From Sesamia nonagrioides (Eukaryota > Arthropoda > Insecta > Lepidoptera > Noctuidae): 64,000 nt of DNA. Position numbers and translations under genes: made by a program. Location: NCBI GenBank assembly GCA_017933935.1, contig JADWQK010002383.1, positions 3,224,001 to 3,288,000 of the forward strand. The letters run 5' to 3'. Below the pieces are notes generated by a model that did not search any database, was not told the origin of the DNA, and was given only the letters and a program-made list of their open reading frames with translations. Shown piece by piece: positions 24,101 to 32,799 of this stretch (position 1 is its first letter; the number at the start of each line of letters is the position of its first letter).

Positions 24101-27100
24101 CGACTGGGATTAACGCTGAGATGATAATGATGATGATGATAAATACCTATAAGAAAACAAACACTCTTATTTTCGTGAAAGACTTGGCACTAGGAACCAC
24201 TAATAGGAAATGACCCGATGCTAATTTAAAGATATGTGGTAATAATACAACTCATACATATTCACGTTTACGAGAGCAATTAACATAATTTAAGTTTAAT
24301 ATTTTATGTGAAAACTAAACATTTCCGTACCGTTTTTCATTTAAAAATATATAGGTATAAAGATAAGATTTTTGTCTATTTACGAGTATATATTATGTTT
24401 TCATCACCCGTTCTTGTTAGATTTAGTTTACGAGTCTTTAGCAGACACAAACAAACTCTTACACACTTACTATCTTATACACATTTTAATAATTATTGTT
24501 TTAAAGTAAACTTATATAATAGGGTATTTGACTAAAAAAAAAATAATTAGTCCGTCAGACAGATTTCCAAAAAATACTAGACACGTATTTTTCTTTTTTC
24601 ATATAAACAAAATATTTACAAATATAAAAGGCATCAAAGATCAGGAGTGATGGCTGGTGACGTCACTGATCGCTAAAAAGTGTAGCGTCCAGTGACGTCA
24701 CACGAATTTTCACCGCGCTGTGTCGTCTTCATTTTTTGGTTATATGAAAAAAGAAAAAATACGTGTCTAGTATTTTTTGGAAATCTGTCTGACGGACTAA
24801 TTAGTTTTTTTTAATCAAATACCCTATTATGACGTACCAAGGATAATGATACTATTATTCTAACGTATTTTTCTTTTAAATTTTTGTCGCATGTAGTTTA
24901 TGGTATTGAGAGGAATAGAAAATGCCTTTCAACAAAATAAATACTCGACTGTATGTCACTCGAATTCTTTGTAATGTATCCGATCTAAACAAACCAAACC
25001 GGCCAAAGGACCAAGACACTAAAGCGATTACAAATGTATGTGTAAATGGTGTGGCACCATTCCAACTACACAAAATATGATGAAAATGAAACAATTAGCC
25101 ATTGTAATGTACAACATACGACATGTGACATGACAAATTACACTCATTACAGTTGTCAAAAAAAGTTCTTTACCTAATCCTGTCGCGGACGACTCGTCAA
25201 TGACAAAGAATTTCGGAAAGAAATAAAATCGAATGCATTACTATTGTATTCTTGTCCCGTTATTGCATAACTCTTATCCAAGTGCAATTGTTGATGCAGT
25301 GTCAGAGAAAAATGACGTTATTTGTTCTTTATTAGTATTGTTAGTGAACGTATTAGACGTAAGATGTTGCGTAATCTTACTACAATATAAACTTTAAGTT
25401 GTGAAATTAAATTGGTCGTCATTATTTTGTGAGTTGGAAAAAATAAATGGAGTGTGACTCCTTATTTTTATTGCCAGCCACCGAGAGATGCGATTGTGCA
25501 TTTGATTCAGATAGTTTCCATGAATTAACGCATAAATTCAGCCTGTGATATTCTCAAATTGGGGAGCAAGACAGGGTTTCTTTTGTTATAGATGATTAAT
25601 ATCCTCGCTCCAATTTCAGATCATTGTGTCCACGTTTGAGGATAAGTAAGTTTTTGTGTCCTAATTAAATAAAACAGTTCAGCCTGATGACTGCTGGCTA
25701 CCCGCACTGGGCCAGCGTGGTAGATTACGGCCCACTCTCTCACCGAGTGGAGGCCTATGTCCCAACCGTGGAGGAAGCATTGTAGGGTGATTATGTAAAT
25801 TATCTTTAGCTGTCCATCCACACACCCACATGTTTTTTGAATACGATATCCGAGGCAGAGATATGACTGTAGAGTGTTAGCTCACATATCAAGTCTTTAC
25901 TGAACTATACTTATAATGTTGGTAATACAGGGTACCTAACACTTACGTAATTACACTCATTGGGTACAAGTACTCAGTTTAATGAACACTCTTTGAACTA
26001 GGAACCAGCAAACATTATGCAAATACCTATAGAGTATTTTCTCTAGACACGTAATGTAAAAGGGTTTTATAATTTGACCTACCTATGAAAGTTGCATATG
26101 AAAGTTTCTTCAAGGTTTCTGATACTAGGTATTATACAGTTATAACTGAATGCATATGTAATTTTACGTGTTATTACGTCTGTCAGTTAGAACTCGATCT
26201 GGAAACCGGTACCAAAAATAGGTTCCGGTAGGTACTTTGGGGTCCTTGCAGTTTCGGTACCTGTGTACCGGTTCCAGACGAGTTCCGGTACCCCAAGTAA
26301 CAGGTGCCGGTAAAAAATTCAGGTCCACTTTAGGATTAAATGAATCTATTTAGGCAGTAAGGCTCTGAAGTGGCGGCCACGTACTGGAAGACGCAACGTA
26401 GGGAGGCCCCCAACAAGGTGGACCGATGATCTGGTGAAGGTCGCGGGAAGCCGATGGACGCGGGCAGCACAAGACCGGTCGGCGTGGAAAGCCTTGAGGG
26501 AGGCCTTTGTCCAGCAGTTGACATCTATAGGCTGAAGTAGTAGTAGAATATATTTAGGAGCTATCCGTTTTCTAGAGCCATCTTCAAAACAAAGATAATC
26601 AAGAGATCCACATTAAATTGTGAATGTTTGTAAGACAGTCAACGAAACAGCACTTAATTTTAAAAAGCGGCGCACCGTACCATAACACATTGTCCTACTA
26701 AATAATGAATATACAACAATGTTATACTTAATAGGTACATCTGTTTTACATTATGTTGGTGCTACTAAGAAAACAAAGTCTTTGATCATATGAGAATCAG
26801 TGTCTGTAAGAAACCGTGGCCCTGGCCTACAGGCGAATGAAGGAACACGGCTGGGTTTTAGTCAGTAAAAGTCTGACACGGCCTTCCGCTTCGCCCAGAG
26901 CGGGAGAGGTCATTTGAAGATTTCCCATCCCAAACAAAAAAAAAGGTCGGTGTCTGTATCCTGTCCTGTCATAACCATAAACGGTCCGCTTCTATAAAGT
27001 TTCATGTTCACAATCATTTACATATTATGTTAATAATTTAGGTTACTACTTTTCTTTTTACATTCAAAATTCAGGGCGTTTTTAAATTCTGCTTCTTTCA

Positions 27101-30100
27101 CTTTTAGACATTCTTAATTATTGTAGTTATTAAAGTTATCTATCTAGTTCTAATCAAATGGCAGGTTTAATTTATTGCTAATTAATTTATGCCCACCACC
27201 CAATTCATCGTAGGGCTGGGAGAAAGTCTCATTATTTTGCCTGAGAATTGCGTAGAGAAAGTAGGGAGGTAATATTATCGTAATTATTTTACTGACATGT
27301 ATTTATCACACTTCTAGGAATAAGTACACAGAAACTTGATTTGATGAAACATAATGATTAGCATACTATTGGGTTAACTCCTTTATCCTTATTACTTGGT
27401 AGCTACTTAATAAATTATTAAAATTATTAGTTTTTTTTTTGTTATTGAAACTATATTTCGTGCTTAGGCACTGGGAAGTAGCTAAGGGCATTTTGGGGGA
27501 CTAATGTAATATTGACATTAAAAAAGTGCTAATTCTTAGCCTAATTTGAATAAATGACTTTTGGTTTTGGTTTGTCTCATAGATTTACATACAATTATTG
27601 TATAAAAAACCGGGAAAAACAAATTCCAATACTCTAATATTCCATTCCCAGAGAATGGGAATCCCTTAATGTATCATATTTTTTCTAAGAATCACACGTC
27701 ACGGTCGTCTTCCATGCTGGCATGTCCAATAGTTGAAAATAGAAATTAATTTTACAGTAAACGACTTTTTAAAAGCAAATAATGGTTATATTAAATCTAT
27801 AACTCTAAAACTCAGGGATAAATTCTGATGTTTTACATCATCATTTTAATTCCAGTCAAAGACGTCCACAGCTGGACATAAGCCTTGCGAATTCATCCGA
27901 AAAAGTTGCAAATTTTAATTTTCGATTTTTTAATTCGGGTTAAAAGTATTCTATGTGTTATTGATAGTTATAAACTGTGTGGTAAAATTTCATCCAAATC
28001 CATTCAGCATCCATTCATCCATATACATATATACTCACTATGTCACTCGGGACGGGCTGTCAGCCGAAGAAAGTGCTGACATTATGTCAGAAACCTTTAC
28101 CTACTGTGCTGACATCGCCATTGGTCGTGGATCTATGACCAATATTCGTAGATGTGACTGGTGGAGTGATTATTTAGTTGAACAGCGCAAAAGATATCGC
28201 AGAGCGCGTAGACAGTTAAATAAACTCAAGAGCCGAAAGATTACTGGAGATCTTCTTACGTCCGCTTTAAATGCTTTTAGAGTTGCCAAGTCACGCTACA
28301 AAGCATCGGTGGAAAAATCTAAGGGTAACTTGTTGCGGAAAATCGTTGACAAACTTGACAGGGAGGGTCCGTGGTCTCCCTTATATCACGAATTTAAAGC
28401 TAACAGATCGGTCGACCTTGCATACGTTCAAAACATTAAGGTCAATGATAAGCATACCACGGGCATAGAGGAAACAACAAAAGTACTAATTAATACACTT
28501 ATCCCTGATGATTCACCGGCTAACGATAGCGACTACCACCAACAGATTCGAGCGTGGGCTCCTGTGCCACCTGAATCACCAATGTCAGACGTACCATCTA
28601 ATGACGAATTTATAAATATTGTTAGAAAACTACCGGTCAACAAATCATCAGGGGAAGATAAAATATCTAATAGGATGATTAAAGAAGCGTGTAAAACAGC
28701 GGGTGATGCCATCTTAACTGTATATAACCGATGCATTGCTGAAGGCGTTTTTCCTCGTAAATGGCGACGCGGTTTCATACGAATAATACCAAAGTGTGGT
28801 GATAAACCACCGGATGATCCGAAGTCATATCGGCCTATCACGCTTCTACCATCTTTGGGGAAACTTCTTGAGCGCCTCATCGTTCCACGGTTACTACCGA
28901 ACGGTCCAAAATTTCATAGTAATCAATATGGCTTCACCATCGGTAAATCAACAGTCGACGCGGCGCTTTCTGTCAGAAGAACCGTTAACCAGTCGGAACA
29001 CAAGTACGTGATTGGTATCTTTTTGGATATTTCTGGGGCTTTTGATAACGCTTGGTGGCCTATGCTGTTGTTAAAATTAAAAAACCGCGGTTGCTATAGA
29101 AACATATATAATCTCGTTTACTCGTACTTTATAAACGGTTCCGCGGTACTTAAGCTCGGTCATTTTTCTAGTACTAAAGCACTAACCATGGGATGTCCTC
29201 AGGGTTCAGTTGTCGGTCCTTATTTATGGAATTTGGGTTTTGATGATTTTCTCGCGATCCCGCTTCCTTGCGGCTGTTCACTTACTGGTTACGCGGACGA
29301 TGGCCTACTGCTCATTCAATCAAGTACCCGAGCCGGACTTGAGAACTTGGCCCATACTTGCCTAAATCTAATATCTCAGTGGGGTGATCGTAACCGCCTA
29401 GCGTTTGCGCCGCATAAAACCTATCAACTTCTACTAAAAGGTAATCTTAAATCATTGCCTACTATTAAATTTAATAACGTTCCCGTTAAAAAACAGCAAT
29501 CCGTATGCTACCTTGGTATGGTCTTAGAAAGGAATTTTTCATTTATCGAACATATAAAAATAGTTGGCGAAAAAGCTAAAAGGAACTTTTATGCCCTAAC
29601 TAGAATATCCAAAGCAACTTGGGGTCTATCATTCCTAACTTTAAAAACTATATATGGAGCTACCTACTTAGGATGTATGTGCTACGGTGCACCTGTTTGG
29701 GCCGATAGGGCCAGCATAGGGGCGGCGCGACGTAAACTGCTTCAAAGCCAACGTTTGGCATTGATATTTTTATGCAAGGCGTATAGAACAGTCAGTACTG
29801 AAGCCTTACCCGTTCTGGCAGGTGTACTTCCAGTCGATCTTGAAGTACAGCGACGTGCTTCAATGTACTACTCCGCGAGGGGGAGGCCATGGACACTAAC
29901 TTTGTTACACAACGCGACCTCAATAGAATTTCTAGATTATTTAAACCTCAGACTGACGTCTGGGAGGACCTCTTATCCGAATGGCAAAGTAGGTGGGATA
30001 ATTCCATCAAGGGCCGGCACCTCCATCTGTTCTTTCCATCCGTTGGCGATCGGCTGGCTAAGACATGGCTGGAGGTTGACCACTGCGTTGCCCAATTCCT

Positions 30101-32799
30101 CACAGGTCATGGCAACTTTAAAAGTAAACTGTATTCTTTTAAACTTGTTCCTTCGCCTTTGTGTCAGTGTTCTACATCGAACTGTGAATTTGAACAGTCC
30201 GCACATCACATCTTGTGGGAGTGTATTCTTTGGCAGAATGAACGCAATATTATGTTGGATAGTGTACAAGTTACATCCGGAGTTGTTTATTATACGGACC
30301 TTGTTGAAACTAGAACTAATTTCCGTGCGTTCAGGCGCTTTTGCCATACCTATTATTGGAATCAATTGTAACAGCAAATACCTACTTAGGACCCATTAAC
30401 TTGATCAAATGTTATTCCGTGGTGCTTGGCAATCTGGGCTTCTCCCAGTTGCAATAATGTCCCTTTGTGCCGATTGGCCTAGTTCTATTCTGTCTCCTGC
30501 TTATTATGGAGGGAAGTGGAAAAAATATCTTTTTTCTTACTCCTCCGCTATTCTTTTCTGATTAATTTCGTTGCGGGACCCAAGACAGTTGAAACATTTC
30601 TCCGGGACTCGTCGAGCTTCATTGCTCGGCGTTTTTCTGGCGGTCTCCACTGTTGATTCTGGCTTTCAGGAGTTGCAGTGGGTTGGGAACAGTGTGGCGG
30701 GTTTATACATATATACATCCTCATAAACTTTTGCATTTATAATATTAATAGTAGATATGATTACTAGGATATATTCCTACACATACCTTACACACTTGCA
30801 ATGACTTAATCATAGTTCATTAACTTATTGACAGATAAATTGGCAGGTTTCGTAGTTTCCTTAATCGTACTTGGCTGAATAGTAAAATTTTGCGATGCAA
30901 ACCTTAGTATCAAAAGAATCCTGCAAATTGAAACTACATAGCTATTCACAGCCATTCGACGAGATTGCCGTATCGAATATGACTTATTTTTTATTACTGA
31001 TTTGCAAGATACAGCCACAGCAAGTACTTGACAGAGCGAAGAGGAACGTTTATTTGCTTTTTCGGGTCTTTGTTAGTGAACAGACTTTATTCAATTTTTA
31101 ATCGACAAGGAAACGTATCCAATCTGTTTGTGAATAATGAGAATTGCCTAATACACTATTAGTAGCGATGGGAAAATTTTGACAGTTCAACAACATTTAT
31201 TACGTTATTTACGTTGTTGAGCAGACACATTTTCCGAATATATGGAGCAATGGATGATATTAATGTAGAATCATTGGCGAATAAAACAGACCTAGCATAT
31301 CTCGAAATCTTATTGTATTTCAGCATCAATATAAAATTCAGACCAATCATTATCTAACTAAATTACATTCATTTTAGGATACGACCAACCGCAACCACAG
31401 CCTTTCGAGATGTACCACAGATATACAACCATTTAGGTACAACATGACGGACGTTCTGTATTATTGGCGGGACAAAATCTGGTTGTAGTGTAGTGAAATA
31501 ATACTACCCCTAGTTACATACATAGCGTAGCATCATAAGTATGGTCGTTAAGTAGCTTTTAAGTAGGTATTTAAATATGATTGTGGCTACAGTTATATTT
31601 AAATGATAGGTATGTAGAAGCTTCGGCAGTTCCTTATTTGGGAGTTATCAACCCTCTGAGATACATGACCAGGCGTTGTACCCTGTGTTGCCTCACTGCA
31701 GGACATAGGCCTCCTTACTTCCCTTGGCGGCGGGTTGATAACTCCAAAAAGATAATATGCTTTAGTTTCAGTATCAGTAGAAAGTTAATATTACTGCGAA
31801 GTAATTCTGAAAATTGAGTTTTATTTTTATTGGGTATATTTATTTTGAATAGCACATCATAAATTAATATCATTACGACACCATCATCGACACTAACAAC
31901 GTTTCATCTAAGACCGACACATTTTTGAGACAGGCCGGAATAAACTGAACGGCGTCCACGCCGGCCTCGTCTTACTGACCCCGCTGGGCGAAGTCGCGCC
32001 GAGTGAGAATCTGGACACGGCGCACTCCGAGCACGCCGGGCACACGCTCCTCGACCCACCCCCCTCCATCCTCCATACTGTCTACAGCGCCTTGAAGAAC
32101 GTATTCACATCCACCGCCGCCTCTTTTACTGAACCTTCTCACGCTGCTGCTCCTTCGTACGACGCTTCTTCGTATCCAGCCCCTGTATACCCCCCGGCGT
32201 ACCAAGCCCCTGCGTATCCGACTCCCTACACCGAAGAACCAACCGCTCCCGCAGCACCGGTGTCCTACCAACCTCCCCCTCCCCCGCAGCCCTTTCCAAC
32301 CTTCAGGCCCATGTCGTGGGGAGCAGTTAACTCATATGGTCAACCGGCCGCCGCAGATTATTACTCTGATTACGACCCCAAAATTCCTGCTCAAAGCTAC
32401 GACTACGCAGCACCCAAACGCTCAGTCGCCCCTACAGTTAAAACGTCTGGCTTAACGCCTGAAAAAATACAGAAAATAAAAAATAATTTGAAAAAAGTTA
32501 CTGCTTACATCAACCAACAACAAAGATCCTCTGAATCGTTTAAATTAACCGATCTAGATGAGTACCGGGAAATGTTAGTGAAAGGCGAAATACCTTTCTT
32601 GCCCACTTCTGTAGTTTCTGACAATGAGCTTGGCGTGCTCCCCGCGGAAGTCCTTGACCCTATCACAACCACCACAAGCACCACCACCACATCAACCACA
32701 ACTACGACCACAGAAAAGCCACAAACTACCACAGAACAGAACAGAAGACAAGACGTGAAATATTATCTACGAGGCAACAAGATTGTTCAAGTGCGATAA
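3166..32799 (+). CDS. Multi-exon gene for a secreted Pro/Tyr/Thr-rich protein (long form, about 530 aa)
   Basis: Spliced CDS assembled by eye: 3166-3177, 4081-4244, 4829-4994, 5541-5775, 12680-12829, 31934-32799. All introns are GT-AG and codon phase is kept at each join (0, 2, 0, 1, 1). The first 20 or so residues are a signal peptide: MNKY followed by a hydrophobic stretch LWICVACLASSLAA and a PAPA turn, so the product should enter the secretory pathway. Residues about 115-193 contain a Gly/Lys/Leu-rich amphipathic stretch. Residues about 194-243 are Pro/Tyr/Ala-rich. The long last exon adds Tyr-Pro-Ala repeats, a Lys/Leu helical segment (about residues 415-470) and a mucin-like Thr run near the C-terminus. 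There are no enzyme motifs. I do not recognise the family; an extracellular matrix or cuticle role is inference from composition. Intron 5 is about 19 kb and full of transposons. Confidence 0.75.
3590..3775 (+). pseudogene. LINE 3'-terminal fragment in intron 1
   Basis: One frame reads NNLPAAVFPSDNNLSVFKTRVNRLL, the usual end of CR1/Jockey-type LINE ORFs. It is followed by the repeat phrase catcaacgattgcatcactg and tcaagcacta-like text seen also at 5400-5510, 41945-42000, 45830-45870 and 58140-58230. Only the coda is left. Confidence 0.55.
4081..4244 (+). CDS. Exon 2: signal-peptide core and mature N-terminus
   Basis: The acceptor is preceded by a pyrimidine tract (tttctttcccag) and the donor is TGAG|GTAAGC. 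The exon encodes the hydrophobic signal core, an Ala/Pro cleavage region, then an acidic helical segment with LDIIDMAAIS and ending AAEEIM. It ends in phase 2, and AG joins the first G of exon 3 to make Arg. The coding frame is open for all 54 codons. Confidence 0.8.
4424..4700 (+). mobile_element. SINE family B, 5'-truncated, in intron 2
   Basis: Shares its body with the full copy at 53740-54048: gcgggttctattccagg (B-box region), aacccgcattgagcaagcgt, gtgcccagcagtgggacgat, and a gatgatgatga tail. The A-box half is missing. Confidence 0.65.
4829..4994 (+). CDS. Exon 3: Ser/Ala-rich segment
   Basis: Acceptor tttaccag and donor CCA|GTAAGA. 55 codons are open in the frame set by exon 2. The product is rich in Ser, Ala and Gln with a Leu-Gly-Gln stretch, and ends in an acidic Gly/His/Tyr section (GDEGHGYNYEP). 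It ends in phase 0. Confidence 0.8.
5360..5515 (+). repeat. Short LINE-tail repeat in intron 3
   Basis: Bases such as gagtgaataggctcttaata, then atcaacgattgcatcactac and gcgggattgcggtcaagcac, match the tails at 3650-3775 and 58080-58232. It is the 3' end of a dispersed LINE or its derivative, without coding sequence. Confidence 0.5.
5541..5775 (+). CDS. Exon 4: Gly/Lys/Leu amphipathic region
   Basis: Acceptor tttctttcag and donor CATT|GTGAGT. The frame is open throughout. It encodes an acidic Tyr start (HHDEKYDYWG), then a hydrophobic segment (LYTLFQAVKAI) and a run in which Gly-Lys pairs recur every 6-10 residues (LKGQLIKGGG, LGKVISGKG, NLGKKIV). This is the part most likely to be conserved. 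It is clearly more GC-rich than the flanking introns, as expected of real coding sequence. It ends in phase 1. Confidence 0.85.
6800..7312. mobile_element. Inverted-repeat element (MITE), first of a tandem pair
   Basis: Ends carry the inverted sequence acaatatgtaaagaaaaccc / gggttttctacatattgt. The interior is AT-rich. Bases 6838-6925 hold an extra piece with an ATG repeat and GC-rich text that the second unit lacks. No ORF of note. Confidence 0.65.
7313..7758. mobile_element. Inverted-repeat element (MITE), second of a tandem pair
   Basis: Starts acaatatgtaaagaaaaccc at 7314 and ends gggttttctttacatattgt. The interior matches the first unit (tcatcatagt, ctaat-aattttgaaataatc, cccc-aaatttggtaa, ttaagtttagcc, atcgatacctaacaatacct). 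The pair meets at the palindrome catattgtatacaatatg. Confidence 0.7.
8294..8331. repeat. Small hairpin
   Basis: aaagttacgtctgaca is followed, after five bases, by tgtcagatgtaacttt. 16-bp arms with one mismatch. The rest of 7760-8528 shows nothing I can identify. Confidence 0.4.
8531..10593 (+). mobile_element. IS630/Tc1/mariner-type DNA transposon, copy 1 (about 2.06 kb)
   Basis: Terminal inverted repeats begin AGCCCCGCACGATGATATTG and end in its complement at 10574-10593. TA dinucleotides lie directly outside (8529-8530, 10594-10595), as expected of the superfamily. It contains a broken transposase gene. TGACGTCA is present 50 bases from the right end. A sister copy lies at 16053-18088 in the same orientation. 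Confidence 0.85.
8731..10142 (+). pseudogene. Broken DDE transposase, copy 1
   Basis: Frame pieces cover an N-terminal part (VDNYFVKEKKDCKLVLESIN), a helix-turn-helix (VAKNTVTKLRREHE), the first catalytic block (VIYLDETWIHAH), the second (IIVMDNAPYH) and the third (LPPYNCDLNPIEYIWN). Against copy 2 it has: an insertion near 8785 with a stop; a missing piece near 9106; an in-frame 18-base loss between two copies of gctaccaa near 9230; a G-to-T stop (TAA at 9470); and single-base shifts near 9680 and 9780. It retains 28 bases near 8945 that copy 2 has lost. It cannot encode an active enzyme. Confidence 0.85.
10610..11078. mobile_element. MITE with about 40-bp inverted ends
   Basis: Left end TATAACTCGCGCAGATAAAG, right end its complement with one mismatch; the matching continues through aaaagatctg and into aatggcg. 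The interior has a second hairpin near 10918-10974 (tcagatttacgttgtaaat and its complement). It directly abuts the right end of transposon copy 1. Confidence 0.75.
11846..12044. mobile_element. Small MITE with about 50-bp inverted ends
   Basis: Left attattcctaaacgatgttt then aaagttaac and gattagcgatt. The right end is the complement (aatcgctaatc, gttaactttaaacatc, atgaataagg) with a few mismatches. Only about 100 bases lie between the arms. Non-coding. Confidence 0.65.
12051..12209 (+). pseudogene. Unidentified ORF remnant, 52 codons
   Basis: Open from 12051 without an ATG to TAA at 12207, reading VYGDSLKAACFRERNN at the start and NYLKDVVADETHQSLKRE further on. GC-rich relative to its surroundings and protein-like in composition (charged, balanced). 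It could be the last exon of a transposon protein or of a lost gene. I cannot name it. It begins seven bases after the MITE ends. Confidence 0.35.
12680..12829 (+). CDS. Exon 5: Pro/Tyr/Ala-rich segment and branch point for 3' exons
   Basis: Acceptor aattttccag and donor GACG|GTAAGG. It encodes about 50 residues rich in Pro, Tyr, Ala and His (VVYGPPPPTSHLEYSPPSAY is the first part). GC content is far above the surrounding DNA. It ends with a single G of the next codon, so any 3' exon used must be entered in phase 1. At least two such exons lie downstream. Confidence 0.8.
13545..13728. mobile_element. MITE family M (copy 1)
   Basis: Starts gggtaattgcgtaacatact and ends gtgtgttatacaatta, near-inverted. 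The interior has acagttcaacaatattcatt and ttacgttgttgagcagaca. Relatives lie at 31135-31260, 46510-46600 plus 47470-47582, and 52255-52350. Confidence 0.55.
13908..14127 (+). repeat. Short interspersed repeat, family D (copy 1)
   Basis: Begins ctagcggccgccagcgactt, contains ttcctggattaatgggctat and caaatcggaccagtagttcc, and ends in an AAAC-rich stretch and tatattagtatagat. A second copy is at 42522-42735. Non-coding. Confidence 0.55.
14128..16052. other. Intron 5 sequence with no recognisable gene
   Basis: AT-rich, no ORF above noise and no splice-linked open frame that I can support. Several GGTA/TTAC-rich stretches but no clear repeat ends. Confidence 0.4.
16053..18088 (+). mobile_element. 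IS630/Tc1/mariner-type DNA transposon, copy 2 (about 2.04 kb)
   Basis: Same inverted ends as copy 1 (GCCCCGCACGATGATATTGC on the left, complement on the right), with TA next to each end to within a base. An internal inverted repeat (aaagaatgttaaatgcaaaa and its complement) lies at 17949-18003. TGACGTCA is at 18030-18037. It is the better preserved of the two copies. Confidence 0.85.
16254..17667 (+). pseudogene. DDE transposase with long D-E spacing, copy 2 (nearly intact)
   Basis: The start is ATG at 16254 (MSKKLIHNRAREIIIKVDNY). A frameshift near 16425 coincides with a 28-base loss relative to copy 1. The next frame has a helix-turn-helix (GVAKNTVTKLRREHE) and runs to TGA at 16813, where copy 1 has CGA. 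The last 282 codons (16819-17667) are open and hold the whole catalytic region: YLDETW, VMDNAPYH and NPIEYIW, the pattern of the DDE superfamily endonuclease (IS630/Tc1/mariner). There are 81 residues between the second Asp and the Glu, against about 34 in Tc1. The C-terminus is acidic and Ser-rich. It probably cuts and rejoins its own ends in the nucleus; this copy is inactive. Confidence 0.85.
18448..18505. repeat. Short tandem duplication
   Basis: The phrase ttttcagggtaat occurs twice about 30 bases apart with similar flanks. The rest of 18090-19170 has no feature I can support. Confidence 0.3.
19176..19285 (+). CDS. Candidate extra exon within intron 5
   Basis: A strong acceptor (tttcttttttcag) is followed, in the phase left by exon 5, by 36 open codons with acidic and Pro content (ending LLYRYFDLVNELW) and TAA. 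A strong donor TGTG|GTAAGAG overlaps the stop, so this could be either a terminal exon or an internal one ending at 19281. The sequence matches none of the repeats I recognise here. It is a prediction only. Confidence 0.35.
19520..20270 (-). other. Possible decayed coding sequence, unidentified
   Basis: The minus strand carries two short open pieces (19814-19533, 93 codons, Cys-rich end; 20256-20074, 60 codons, MKEDCLPKVWENTKLEIVTI at its start) and lower AT bias than the surroundings. I could not link them to a family. They may be a worn transposase or chance. Confidence 0.2.
21392..22097. mobile_element. hAT-like inverted-repeat element nested in the short repeat (706 bp)
   Basis: Ends CATAGAATAAAGAG and its complement (ctctttattctatg), extending to ggaagta. 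The target bases gcgtaac are duplicated (21385-21391 and 22098-22104), with 7 of 8 bases matching if an eighth is counted. A CA start and a target duplication of about 8 bases suggest the hAT group. No transposase frame. Confidence 0.7.
22098..22145. repeat. ACAG microsatellite
   Basis: A run of acag units with one interruption, belonging to the CTGT-tailed repeat. The following 22200-23690 holds nothing recognisable. Confidence 0.6.
23720..24141 (+). mobile_element. tRNA-derived SINE family A, full length
   Basis: Head with A box (tggcgtagcggtagcgagcg) and B box (gcgggttcgatcccagc). Body phrases cctcggaaagcacgttaagc and tcgccttcgggttgtggagg; tail gatgataatgatgatgatga. Similar flanking text aaatacct(a)-aag on both sides hints at an imperfect target duplication. 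Confidence 0.8.
24516..24830. mobile_element. MITE with about 90-bp inverted arms and two TGACGTCA sites
   Basis: The left arm starts ataatagggtatttgac and contains attagtccgtcagacagatt then aatactagacacgtattttt. The right arm is its complement with a few changes. Between the arms are TGACGTCA at 24658-24665 and 24693-24700. Non-coding. Confidence 0.75.
25670..25790 (+). repeat. LINE 3'-end fragment
   Basis: Contains gtggtagattacggcccact and gaggcctatgtcccaa, a phrase repeated in reverse at 63542-63579. Typical of the 3' tail of dispersed retroposons. 24840-25660 shows nothing else. Confidence 0.4.
26195..26315. repeat. GGTACC-rich low-complexity stretch
   Basis: At least eight occurrences of ggtac or gtacc within 120 bases (accggtaccaaaaataggtt, ttcggtacctgtgtaccggt). 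A cryptic repeat without coding frame. Confidence 0.5.
26341..26540 (+). pseudogene. RTE-type LINE 3'-terminal fragment
   Basis: The frame reads WRPRTGRRNVGRPPTRWTDD then LVKVAGSRW and ends at cagttgacatctataggctg with an aag/tag tail. It matches the C-terminus of the ORF at 47047-47466 closely. Heavily 5'-truncated. Confidence 0.7.
26838..26944 (+). repeat. R1-clade LINE 3' tail with poly(A)
   Basis: Contains ttttagtcagtaaaagtctg and cgcccagagcgggagaggtc and ends in a run of A. The same tail, reversed, is at 51773-51870. It is the extreme 3' end only. Confidence 0.6.
28046..30730 (+). mobile_element. R1-clade LINE, 5'-truncated
   Basis: Starts within the linker between endonuclease and reverse transcriptase (no AP-endonuclease region is left) and runs through RT and C-terminal domains to a 3' UTR ending near 30730. 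It sits in the sense direction in intron 5 of the host gene. No clear poly(A) tail or target duplication seen. Confidence 0.75.
28048..30371 (+). pseudogene. Reverse transcriptase ORF of R1-clade LINE with one frameshift
   Basis: A continuous frame from 28048 to about 29880 holds RT motifs in order: SSGEDKISNRMIK; PKSYRPITLLPSLGKLLERL; HSNQYGFTIGKSTVDA; FLDISGAFDNAWW (catalytic Asp); GCPQGSVVGPYLWN; TGYADDGLLL (YADD); then YLGMVLERNFSF and AYRTVSTEALPVLAGVLP, typical of the R1 clade. At the G run near 29880 the frame shifts; the remainder (29889-30371) has a CCHC-like finger (CQCSTSNC, HHILWEC) and ends YYWNQL. No stop interrupts the RT. One indel stops full-length translation. The ATG at 27955 lies in flanking DNA and is not meaningful. 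Confidence 0.85.
31135..31262. mobile_element. MITE family M (partial copy)
   Basis: Contains attagtagcgatgggaaaat, ttgacagttcaacaacattt and ttacgttgttgagcagacac, in the same order as 13560-13650. It ends just before exon 6a. Confidence 0.5.
31378..31436 (+). CDS. Alternative last exon 6a (short isoform, about 261 aa)
   Basis: Acceptor cattcattttag. Entered in phase 1 from exon 5 it reads G-YDQPQPQPFEMYHRYTTI then TAG. The Tyr/Pro/Gln composition continues that of exon 5, which supports the frame. A GTAC follows the stop directly, and a second frame of this exon is also open, so use as an internal exon cannot be excluded. As written it would end the protein without the Thr-rich tail. Confidence 0.6.
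31934..32799 (+). CDS. Alternative last exon 6b (long Pro/Tyr- and Thr-rich C-terminus, 287 codons)
   Basis: The acceptor gagacag is followed by an open phase-1 frame to TAA. Order of regions: an N-terminal section with LDPPPSILHTVYSALKNVF; repeated Tyr-Pro-Ala motifs (PAYQAPAYPTPY); a PPPPPQPF stretch; a Tyr/Asp section; a Lys-rich helix (LTPEKIQKIKNNLKKV); an acidic section (LTDLDEYREMLVKGEIPF); a Thr run interrupted by Ser, Glu, Lys and Pro (mucin-like); and a basic end YYLRGNKIVQVR. The upstream limit is the only acceptor that keeps both phase and frame. A donor-like GAAG|GTATGT lies just past the stop, so the 3' UTR may itself be spliced. Confidence 0.7.

Noticed and set aside
27955..28045. 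N-terminal extension of the R1-clade ORF
   Set aside because: These codons lie in AT-rich flanking DNA before the element starts; the frame is open by chance.
31972..32271. Minus-strand Gly/Arg-rich ORF opposite exon 6b
   Set aside because: Its composition is the complement of the Pro/Ala-rich + strand frame, which has the splice support.
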